From JAWKUK01 sp964402175 (lineage in GTDB: Bacteria > Planctomycetota > UBA1135 > GCA-002686595): DNA of 64,000 bases. The position numbers were made by a program, and so were the translations under genes. Shown here piece by piece: positions 36,446 to 43,959 of this stretch. The stretch's first letter is position 1. Each line of letters begins with the position of its first letter. Where the stretch lies: positions 1-64,000 of the forward strand of contig CAYOBN010000020.1 in the NCBI GenBank assembly GCA_964402175.1. The letters run 5' to 3'. The notes beneath the pieces were generated by a model. It made no database searches. It was not told where the DNA came from and saw nothing but the letters and a program-made list of their open reading frames with translations.

Positions 36446-38419
36446 GTGAGCGGCCGCTGCGCTGCGAGCACCGCGGATCGTCTGTCGGAACGGCGGTTCC
36501 CCCTCAATTCGGGGCTAGGGGTTTCCGATCACCCCCAGGTGTCCCTCGGTCGTCGCCTCCTCGTCTCCCTCGGCATCTGGACCGCGCTCTACGTCGCGGG
36601 CGTCGCGGTGATCCATGAAGCCGCGGTCGTCGAGCGCTTCGACGCCCTCGAGGTGCGCCTCGCCGGGGAGCACGCGGCCCGGGTGCAGGAGGCGATCACC
36701 CGCGAGGTCGGGGCCCTCGCCGACATGGCCCGCGTCTGGGCGGCACGGGACGACGCCCACACCTACGCGGCGCAGCCGAACCCGGAGTTCGAGGCCGCCA
36801 CACTGTCGTTGGGCTCGGTCGAGACGTCTTCGCTCGCGGCGCTCTACGTGTACGACGCGGAGGGCGCCCTCGTCTACGGTCGCACCCTCGAGGAGCTCCG
36901 AGCGGGCTCCGCCGGTGGGCCGCCACCGGCCTACGCCGAGACGCTGCGCGCGCGCTGCGCGGAGGCGCTCGCCCCGGACCGCCGCTCGGGGGAGGGCGCT
37001 TCCGGGCTCGTCGCGGTCGACGGAGAGGTCCTGATGGTCGCCGGCGAGTCGATCTTCGACAGCGACCGCAGCGAGCCCTCCAACGGGACCTTTGTGCTGG
37101 CGCGGGCGCTCGACGAGGCGCTGCTCGCAGAGCTGCGCGACTCCACCCACGTCGCATTCACGGCGGCGCCTGTCGGTCCAGCGCCCGTGCGGGCCAGCGC
37201 TCCCTGGATCGTCTCGGGCAACGAACTCCACGGCGAGGCGTGGCTCGCGGACATCGACGGCCGTCCAGCGTTGCGGCTCGAGCTGCGTGTGCCCCGCGAC
37301 ATCCATGCCGAAGGCCGCGCGGCCGCGTGGTTTGCGCTGACGACGACGGTCCTCGGCGCGCTGTTGCTGTTGATCGCGCTGCACGCCGAGGTGCGGCGCC
37401 ACGTGGTGCAGCCCCTTGTCCGGCTCTCGGCGGAAGCGGTGCAAGTCGGGGCTTCGGACGGCCGCCACGTGCCGCAGGTGCTCCAGCGCGATGACGAGCT
37501 CGGTGTGCTCTCGCGCGGGCTCGCATGGATGACCGAGTGCCTCGCCGAGTCACGCCGAGAGCTCGTCGCTGCATCCCGCAGCGCTGGGCGCTCCGAGATC
37601 GCAGCCAGTGTGCTGCACAACGTGGGGAACGTCCTCAACGCGATCAGCGTCGGCTCCGCGCTGCTGCGCGAACGTGTCGGAGCGAGCGAGCTCGCGCCGA
37701 CGCTCGCAGGTCTGCGCGGGATCATCGAAGAGCAAGAGCAGCGCGGGGGCCTCGTCGCTTGGCTCGAGAGCGATCCACGCGGCCCGCAGTTCGGCGCGCT
37801 CCTCTGCGAGCTCGCCGTGGCAGCCGAACACGAGCGCGAGCAGCTCGAGACCGAAGCGCGAGCGCTCGTCGAGCGCGTCGAACATGTGCGCGCGGTGCTG
37901 ACGCGCCACCAGGGCATCGCGCGCGCGTCGAACGTCGCCGAGACGTTCACGCTGCGCGAGCTGGTGGCGGAGAGCGAGCGTCTCGCCCGTCTGCCCAAAG
38001 CGGGCTCCGAGGCCCTCGCGATCACCATCGAGTCCGACCGCGAGGTCGTTGGACAGAAGCACCGGTTGCTGGAGATCCTCGTCAACCTCGTCAACAACGC
38101 GACCGAAGCGCTGGCCGAGCACGGCGTCCGCGAGCCGCGCATCGCCATCCGCGGCGGCATCGAAGCTGGGATCCGCGCCTGGTTCGAAGTCGAAGACAAC
38201 GGCCCTGGCATCCCCGCCGAGGTCCGCGAGTCGCTGTTCCGTATGGGCTTCACCACCAAAGCCAGCGGCAGCGGCATCGGCTTGCACTCTTCTGCGAACA
38301 CCGCGCTCGCCCTGGGCGGAGCGTTACGGTTGCTGCCAGCAGAGCCCGGCAAGGGAGCCACCTTCCGCTTCGAGTTCCCGCTCACCGTCCCCGAATCAGC
38401 GGCGCGCCGCGCCGCGTGA
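36446..38419 (+). CDS. Membrane sensor histidine kinase with an extracytoplasmic CHASE4-like domain
   Basis: Up to 657 aa from GTG 36446. GTG 36539, giving 626 aa, is an equally likely start because the first 30 codons look non-coding. TM1 (about 38-58) and TM2 (about 294-314) enclose a domain of some 230 residues resembling CHASE4. A HAMP-like segment follows. The phospho-acceptor region SVLHNVGNVLNAI has His followed by Asn rather than Glu, a form known in a separate kinase group. The ATPase domain has NLVNNATEAL, EDNGPGIP and GSGIGLHSSA. It is co-transcribed with the receiver gene 4 nt downstream. The signal is unknown. Confidence 0.88.
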   Translation: MSGRCAASTADRLSERRFPLNSGLGVSDHPQVSLGRRLLVSLGIWTALYVAGVAVIHEAAVVERFDALEVRLAGEHAARVQEAITREVGALADMARVWAARDDAHTYAAQPNPEFEAATLSLGSVETSSLAALYVYDAEGALVYGRTLEELRAGSAGGPPPAYAETLRARCAEALAPDRRSGEGASGLVAVDGEVLMVAGESIFDSDRSEPSNGTFVLARALDEALLAELRDSTHVAFTAAPVGPAPVRASAPWIVSGNELHGEAWLADIDGRPALRLELRVPRDIHAEGRAAAWFALTTTVLGALLLLIALHAEVRRHVVQPLVRLSAEAVQVGASDGRHVPQVLQRDDELGVLSRGLAWMTECLAESRRELVAASRSAGRSEIAASVLHNVGNVLNAISVGSALLRERVGASELAPTLAGLRGIIEEQEQRGGLVAWLESDPRGPQFGALLCELAVAAEHEREQLETEARALVERVEHVRAVLTRHQGIARASNVAETFTLRELVAESERLARLPKAGSEALAITIESDREVVGQKHRLLEILVNLVNNATEALAEHGVREPRIAIRGGIEAGIRAWFEVEDNGPGIPAEVRESLFRMGFTTKASGSGIGLHSSANTALALGGALRLLPAEPGKGATFRFEFPLTVPESAARRAA

Positions 38420-38423
38420 GACC

Positions 38424-38906
38424 ATGAACGCCATCCCCACTCTGCGCCGGCGCGTGCTCGTCATCGACGACGATCGCGCGGTCATCGAAGACTACCGCCG
38501 TGTACTCGCCGCGCCTGGTCCGCGGCCCACGGGCACGCTCGCGGCGTCGTTCTTCGGGCGCCCGACGGCGCCGACCGAGCCGCGCCTCGACGTCGCGCTC
38601 GACTGTGTGCAACAGGGCGAGGCTGGTGTCGCGGCTGTGGCCGCAGCGATCGCCGCAGGGGATCCCTATCACGTCGTCTTCGTCGACATGCGCATGCCCC
38701 CCGGCATCGATGGCAGCGAGACGATGCGCCAGATCCGCGAGGTCGACCCGTCTCTGCCGTGCATCGTCTGCACCGCGTTCAGCGACGTCGGCAGCGACAA
38801 GCTGCGCAGCGAGTTCGGCGCACAGCTCGTCGTTTTGCACAAGCCGTTCGAGCCCAACGAGATCCGCAACCTCGTGCGGAGCTCGGTCGAGCGCCAGGCA
38901 GCCTAG
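38424..38906 (+). CDS. Single-domain response regulator
   Basis: 160 aa from ATG 38424. The receiver domain shows VLVIDDDRA (acidic pair), the phospho-acceptor region VVFVDMRMPPG, CTAF and LHKPFEP (Lys). A loop at about 30-65 (Pro/Thr-rich) lengthens the domain before the second strand. There is no DNA-binding or enzymatic output domain, so it probably acts by protein-protein contact or in a phosphorelay with the upstream kinase. It converges with the nitroreductase gene, with a 7-nt gap. Confidence 0.9.
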   Translation: MNAIPTLRRRVLVIDDDRAVIEDYRRVLAAPGPRPTGTLAASFFGRPTAPTEPRLDVALDCVQQGEAGVAAVAAAIAAGDPYHVVFVDMRMPPGIDGSETMRQIREVDPSLPCIVCTAFSDVGSDKLRSEFGAQLVVLHKPFEPNEIRNLVRSSVERQAA

Positions 38907-38913
38907 CGCGCGC

Positions 38914-40404
38914 TCAGCGCCGCTCCAGGAGCAGGTAACGGAGGCGAGCGCGGCGCTGCGAGAGGCCCGGGAGGCGCATCACGATCCCGAGCCCGCGCGC
39001 TGCGAGCCGCGCTGCGCGCTGGGCCCGGCGGCCGAAGTTGCGCGCCCGGAACTCCACCTCTTCGGGCTCGGGCGCGGCTTGGGCGTGGAACGTCGCGCGG
39101 ACCTCGAAGCCCGCAGCCCGCACGAGCTGGGCGACCTCGCCAGGATCGAGGGACTCGAAGGGGCCGATGTTGGGGTCGGGGGAGAGCACGTACTCCACGC
39201 CGCGGGGGCCGCCGCGGCGGGCGCGCAGGGCCTCGGTCCAGTCGTGGTACGAGCGGCGTGACACGTACGCGAGCAGCACCTTCCCGCCCGGCCGCACCCA
39301 GCGCGCGAGCGCATCGAGGAGCTTCGGACGGTCCGCGTGGGGCAGACCCTCGAGCCGGTGCAAACACGACACGACGTCGTAGGTGTCCGCCGAGGGCTCA
39401 GCGCCGGCATCAGCGGGCCACAGGTGGACTCCAGCAGGCGGATGGACGCGATCGGCGACGAACTCCGCGACTTCGCGGGTGCGCTCGACGACGTCGAAGC
39501 GAAAGCCCGGCCGTCGCGCGCCGAGGTGCGCCGTCAGGATCCCCGTGCACGGCAGGACGTCGAGCCAACGCAGCGGCTCTTCTGCGCCGCGCTCGCGACC
39601 TTCGGGGACGAGCGCATCGAGCGCGCTGTCGAGGGCGCGCAGCTCCCACGCCCGCGGTTTGTTGTGGCGCAGCCCGTTCAGTACACGCGCGCGCTGGTAG
39701 ATCGCCAAGAGGTCCGGCGCCCAATCGTCGGGCTTGGTCGAGCTCGGGATCGGGCGACCCGCGTAGTGGTTCCAGTGCGTGACCTGCGCGAGCGGCCGTC
39801 GCTTCGGCGGCCGCTTCGGGACGACCTTCGGCCAGCCGAGCGCGAGCACCGCGATCACGATGCGATCGTAGGGCAACCCGACAGCTTCGCGGACCTTCTC
39901 TGCGCCGCCAGTCTGCGTGATCCAGAACGTCCCGAGACCCAGCGCGTGCGCCGCGAGGCTCATGTTCTGCACGAGCGCGCTCGCGCTCTGGATGTTCGCC
40001 CACGCCTCCTCCGAGAAGTCGCGCCCGTAGGAGACAACGATGTTCACCGGCGCGTTGGCCATCTGCGTCGAGAGCGCAGCGAGGCGTGTGTTGACCTCTG
40101 GATCGTCGACCGCGACGAGGTCCCACATCTGATAGTTGCACGAGCTCGGCGCCCAGATGCCCGCGTGCATGACCTGTTCGACGAGCTCGCGCGCGACCGG
40201 GTCGCGTTTGAACTTACGGATCGAGCGTCGGCCGTAGAGCGTCTCCCAGAACGCCACCGCGGGCAGCTCACCGAGCGGTCGCTGCGTGCCGTCGTCCGCG
40301 GCTTCTCCGCTGAAGGTCGGATCGACGGGGGGCGCCTCGGGAATGCCGTTCCGGGGCTCGTCTGCCGCGGGTCGGGGCAGGGCGGAGTCGTCGTGCGCGG
40401 GCAT
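38914..40404 (-). CDS. Nitroreductase-like flavoprotein fused to a methyltransferase-like domain
   Basis: 496 aa. Residues about 50-215 form an FMN nitroreductase domain (RRSIRKFKRDPV at 59-70, WAPSSCNYQMW, LGLGTFWITQTGG, VLALGWPK). Residues about 235-275 link to a class I methyltransferase-like domain (about 278-475). Its motif I is degenerate (LDVLPCTGILT, lacking the usual GxGxG), yet VVSCLHRLEGLPH and RPGGKVLLAYVSRRSY fit the family. A disordered Pro/Asp-rich N-terminus covers the first 45 residues. The domain order is unusual. The reaction and substrate are unknown. Confidence 0.85.
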   Translation of the reverse strand: MPAHDDSALPRPAADEPRNGIPEAPPVDPTFSGEAADDGTQRPLGELPAVAFWETLYGRRSIRKFKRDPVARELVEQVMHAGIWAPSSCNYQMWDLVAVDDPEVNTRLAALSTQMANAPVNIVVSYGRDFSEEAWANIQSASALVQNMSLAAHALGLGTFWITQTGGAEKVREAVGLPYDRIVIAVLALGWPKVVPKRPPKRRPLAQVTHWNHYAGRPIPSSTKPDDWAPDLLAIYQRARVLNGLRHNKPRAWELRALDSALDALVPEGRERGAEEPLRWLDVLPCTGILTAHLGARRPGFRFDVVERTREVAEFVADRVHPPAGVHLWPADAGAEPSADTYDVVSCLHRLEGLPHADRPKLLDALARWVRPGGKVLLAYVSRRSYHDWTEALRARRGGPRGVEYVLSPDPNIGPFESLDPGEVAQLVRAAGFEVRATFHAQAAPEPEEVEFRARNFGRRAQRAARLAARGLGIVMRLPGLSQRRARLRYLLLERR

Positions 40405-40431
40405 CGGGGACGGGAGTCTACCGGGCGATGG

Positions 40432-40944
40432 TCACGCGCGCCCGGATCGACGGCGCGGGGCGCGCCGCTGCAACACCCAACCCGCGCCCGCGAGGCCCGC
40501 CAGCACGAGCGCGATGAGGGAAGTGTGCCACCCAGAGCGCTCGTCCGCGTCGCCTTCGGCGGCTTCGAGGGCCGTGTTGCGCTCGCTCGGCCCACGGCGG
40601 GGTTGCGTCGGCGTCGGGCCCGGGACCGCGGCGCGTGGGGCTGAGTCGAAGTGCGCCCGATCTCCGTAGAGCGCGAGCTTGCGCTCCAGGAGTGTTTCGC
40701 GGTCCACGACCGCGACCCCGAACGACGCGCGTTGCAGCGCGGGAGTTCGGGTCAGCACGTCGGCGTCACCGGCCCCGACTCCGACGAGCTCCAGCGGCGC
40801 GCCGCGGTGGAGCAGCTCTCGGCCGCGCGCCTCCAGCTCTTCGCGCGCCCCCGCGAGCGACTCCTCTTCGCGCGCCCGCTGAGCGGTCGCTGGCGCCGCC
40901 AGGATCACCGCCAGGAGCGCTGCTGCGCATGTCCGCGGATTCAA
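40432..40944 (-). CDS. Exported protein at the end of the minor-pilin operon
   Basis: 170 aa from TTG 40944, chosen because it overlaps the preceding gene's stop by 4 nt (TTGA) and starts a clean signal peptide (NPRTCAAALLAVILAAPATA). A charged helical region (about 22-60) is followed by a Pro/Arg-rich stretch. A C-terminal hydrophobic segment (about 138-157) is followed by an Arg-rich end. This pattern resembles a membrane-tethered or sorted protein. No domain is recognised. It probably acts with the pilin-like proteins encoded upstream. Confidence 0.65.
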   Translation of the reverse strand: MNPRTCAAALLAVILAAPATAQRAREEESLAGAREELEARGRELLHRGAPLELVGVGAGDADVLTRTPALQRASFGVAVVDRETLLERKLALYGDRAHFDSAPRAAVPGPTPTQPRRGPSERNTALEAAEGDADERSGWHTSLIALVLAGLAGAGWVLQRRAPRRRSGRA

Positions 40945-42824
40945 GGGGCGACCTCCACCCGGTGCGGGTCCTCGTGCAGCGTCCGCCACGAGAGCACCTC
41001 GACCTCTCCGATCGTCCGGGGCAGCAGGTCGCCGACGATGCTGGCATTGCCGCCCAACATCCGCGCGTCGTAGTTCATCGCGATCGACGGAGTACCGTAC
41101 ACGATGTTCTCGTTGCGGCTGATGACGGCGCCGTTGATCTGCGCCGCGGTGCCGCCCAGCACCAGGTACGAGAAGGATTGGTTCGTGTAGAACACGCCGT
41201 CCAAGCGGTTCGCGTAGAGCGACGCGATCGAGGAGTACGTCGGCACACCGCTCGCCGGGATGTTGCCAGCCCAGAACGCGGGATCGAGCGCGTCGTCGAA
41301 GTCGATGTCGGCGAGGGTCGTGGTATCGTCGAACTCTCCGTCGCCGTCGATGTCTTCGCCGGTCCCCGGGATGCGATCACCGACCGAGTGACCCGGCGGA
41401 ATCAGGCCCGCGAGCGCGTCGGCCTCCGTGTAGTACTCGGTGGTGAAGACCCCGTCGCCCTCCAGGACGTCGTCGTCTCCCGTGCCCAGGATCCCGTCGC
41501 GGCCAGCGAGGGTGTTCGGGATACCGTCTTCGCCCGAGTCCTCGGACGACGCGTTCAGCGCGGACGACATCCAGCCGCCGACATACTGGCGCCACATCCA
41601 GTGGGTGTGGTCCCCGACCGCGATGTGCTCGCGCGCGAGGAGGCCCAGGAAGTCCCGGTCGTGGTTCGCAGCGAGCCAGGCTTCGGTGTCCGCTTGGCTG
41701 TTGCTCGCGGGCCGCGGCGACGTCGGCGGGTTCACGTAGCGCAGCGTGTTGGGCACATAGACGTTGCCGCCGGCGTAGATCGCGCCCTGACCCGTCACGA
41801 AGCCGCTGATCAGCACATCGCCGCGCACGACGACCTTGCCGTCGATCTGGATCGGGTTCGCGGCAGTGCCGACGAGGTACAGGTTCTCGAGCTCCCCCGG
41901 TTCATCGCCGAGCACCGCGTTGCAAACCGGAACGCTGCCGATCGCGATCCCGCCGCCGGACGACACGGCACGCTCCTCGAGCTTCGTCATGTCGCTCAGG
42001 TTCGGCATTTCGACCGCGTCTTGGAAATCGTGTTGGTTCTCCGCGTTGCCGCCGTTGCCCTGCAGGTTCTGGACACCGACGATGTCCCACCCCGAGAAGA
42101 CCCCGCCGTCGTTGCCGTCTTGCAGGCCGTCGCCGTTGTCGTCGCGATACCCGGTGAGGCTCGCGGTCCCCGAACCGACCGATGCGCTGTCGTAGGTGGG
42201 CTGACCCGTGACCGTGGGGGAGTAACCCGCACAGTCGAACTGCCCGTTGCTGCGCGCGTTGCCGTTGCAGCGGATGGTGCTGCCGTAGAACCAGCCCCAG
42301 TTGTTGATGAAGTACGCGCTGTCGAAGACGCGGCTCTGCGCGAGGCTCCAGCGCAGCGTCACCTCGACCGACGCAGACGCATCGGGGCGGCGGCCGGGAG
42401 GCAGCGCTGCGGGAGCATCCGGCACGTAACCCGTCGCGACGACCCGCACAGTGACGTCGTCCGCGGTCGAGGACACGAGGTCGAGCCGCACGGTGTACGC
42501 TCCGACGCGCGCTCCGCCGCTCATCACTGGAGCGCCATCGAAGGGCAGCATCGTGTCTTCACCTTGGAAGAGCGCCGTCACGCCCCAGAGCGGGTCATAG
42601 ACCGAGGCTTTGCCGACCGCATCGCCGATCAGTGCGCGTGCGCGTTCGACGCCCGCTTCGGCCAGCGCTTCTGCGCGCAGCTCGTCGAACGAGCGCCGCG
42701 AAGCGCCGAGCTCCACCTGCGTGAAGGTCGTCGTCGCGGCGATGAGGCCAGCGACCCCGACGAATGCGACCAGCGCCGCGACGAGCGCGGCGCCGCGCCG
42801 CTCAGGCGTTGCGTGTACGTACAT
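40941..42824 (-). CDS. PilX-like minor pilin with a large extracellular domain
   Basis: 627 aa from ATG 42824, which lies inside the end of the preceding pilin gene. The N-terminal RRGAALVAALVAFVGVAGLIA (split by basic start residues) is the hydrophobic helix of PilX-type minor pilins, and an ELRAEALAEAGVERARALI segment follows as in that family. The rest (about 160-600) is a large beta-rich domain with Asp/Gly-rich loops (DDNGDGLQDGNDGG at 228-241, and further such loops near residues 450-500) that could bind calcium. It probably forms part of a pseudopilus tip or surface adhesin. Confidence 0.8.
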   Translation of the reverse strand: MYVHATPERRGAALVAALVAFVGVAGLIAATTTFTQVELGASRRSFDELRAEALAEAGVERARALIGDAVGKASVYDPLWGVTALFQGEDTMLPFDGAPVMSGGARVGAYTVRLDLVSSTADDVTVRVVATGYVPDAPAALPPGRRPDASASVEVTLRWSLAQSRVFDSAYFINNWGWFYGSTIRCNGNARSNGQFDCAGYSPTVTGQPTYDSASVGSGTASLTGYRDDNGDGLQDGNDGGVFSGWDIVGVQNLQGNGGNAENQHDFQDAVEMPNLSDMTKLEERAVSSGGGIAIGSVPVCNAVLGDEPGELENLYLVGTAANPIQIDGKVVVRGDVLISGFVTGQGAIYAGGNVYVPNTLRYVNPPTSPRPASNSQADTEAWLAANHDRDFLGLLAREHIAVGDHTHWMWRQYVGGWMSSALNASSEDSGEDGIPNTLAGRDGILGTGDDDVLEGDGVFTTEYYTEADALAGLIPPGHSVGDRIPGTGEDIDGDGEFDDTTTLADIDFDDALDPAFWAGNIPASGVPTYSSIASLYANRLDGVFYTNQSFSYLVLGGTAAQINGAVISRNENIVYGTPSIAMNYDARMLGGNASIVGDLLPRTIGEVEVLSWRTLHEDPHRVEVAP

Positions 42825-43407
42825 GGAACTCCTCGCTGCGAGGCGCGCCCCCCTGGCGCGCCTCCTGTGTGATGCGGATCCGCCAGAGGTCGCCCGCGGT
42901 ATCGACGGCGAACCCCGGGTTCTCACCGCCGCCTTGGGTCAGCCCGCGCACCAGGATGCGCGTGTGTCGGACGTTGCCACCCGCGTCGAGAATGCGCCGC
43001 TCCAGGCGGCGCTCTTCGCGGTTCGCGGTGGTGACCACCGTGTAGACGATGCTGCCGCCGACCAGGTTCTGCTGGTTCGTGAGGCCCCCGAGGCGGCGCT
43101 CGAATGCGCCGAACGCGGTGCCCGCGCCATCGGCGACGGCGACCTGGAAACGCAGCTCGTGGTTCCCATCGGGCAGGACGGTCACGTTGACGAGGTCGTC
43201 ACGGGTCGCCCGCAGCTCGCCGCGCAGCACCTCGGTGGCGTTGCGCACGGCACCGTTCACCTCGACCGTGCCGTTCACCGTGACCTGCGCGCGCCGCGCG
43301 AGCTGCACGGAGCCAGCGATCGCGTAGCCGACGACCCCGAGCACCGCGATCGCCGCAGTGAGCTCGGTCAGGCTGAAACCAGAACGTCGGCCGAAGCGGG
43401 GGCTCAC
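42802..43407 (-). CDS. Type IV pilin-like protein with N-terminal methylation motif
   Basis: 201 aa from GTG 43407, which overlaps the preceding stop by 4 nt (GTGA). A short basic leader ends in the prepilin peptidase site, and the mature part begins FSLTELTAAIAVLGVVGYAI, with Glu at position 5. This is the class III signal of type IV pilins and pseudopilins (PilW/GspJ-like size). The remaining globular part has no strong motif. It is the second gene of a four-gene minus-strand unit. Confidence 0.85.
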   Translation of the reverse strand: MSPRFGRRSGFSLTELTAAIAVLGVVGYAIAGSVQLARRAQVTVNGTVEVNGAVRNATEVLRGELRATRDDLVNVTVLPDGNHELRFQVAVADGAGTAFGAFERRLGGLTNQQNLVGGSIVYTVVTTANREERRLERRILDAGGNVRHTRILVRGLTQGGGENPGFAVDTAGDLWRIRITQEARQGGAPRSEEFHVRTRNA

Positions 43408-43829
43408 GTGCGACTCCTCTGTGTGACGGCTGTACCCAGTCGGCGCCCGGTCTGGAGCTCGAACAGCGCGAGCTCCACTTGCAGCAACCCGAGCTCGGCT
43501 TCGAAGACCGTGAGGTCGACGCGGTATTCGCTGCGCGCGGCGTCAGGGCCGTCGAAGAGCGACGTCCCGTCGAGGCCCAGGAGGTTCGCCGTCGGCTGCG
43601 CGCCGAGGTTCTCGGCCACGGTCTCGAGGTAGAGCACGCCGCTCGTCAGGCGCTTCGCGGCATTGGCGCCGCCGATCGACTCCGAGAACGCCGCCGCCGC
43701 ACCGAGCACGAGGATCGTGACGACGACGGAGGCCATCATCACCTCGACGAGGGTCAAACCCGCGTTGCACGCCAGGCGTGCTCCGCGCGGCCGCGCTCCC
43801 TCCGCCCCTGCTCCCCGCAACCTGTCCAT
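43404..43829 (-). CDS. Type IV pilin-like protein, PilV/GspI-like
   Basis: 141 aa from ATG 43829. A leader of about 23 residues ends in the prepilin site, and the mature part starts LTLVEVMMASVVVTILVLGAA, the standard methylated pilin helix with Glu5. Length and motif fit PilV/GspI minor pilins. It is the first gene of the minor-pilin operon, divergent from the glycosidase gene across about 130 nt. Confidence 0.85.
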   Translation of the reverse strand: MDRLRGAGAEGARPRGARLACNAGLTLVEVMMASVVVTILVLGAAAAFSESIGGANAAKRLTSGVLYLETVAENLGAQPTANLLGLDGTSLFDGPDAARSEYRVDLTVFEAELGLLQVELALFELQTGRRLGTAVTQRSRT

Positions 43830-43959
43830 GGCTTCGACAACGTGCGCTGAAGACGCACCGTGGCGCTGGATCGGCGGCTTAGGGGCGGCGCCTTTAAGGA
43901 AATCGCAAATGGGGTGCTCGGCGTCTCGAACTCGGCGCTGCGCTCGTTACCCTCGGGGC

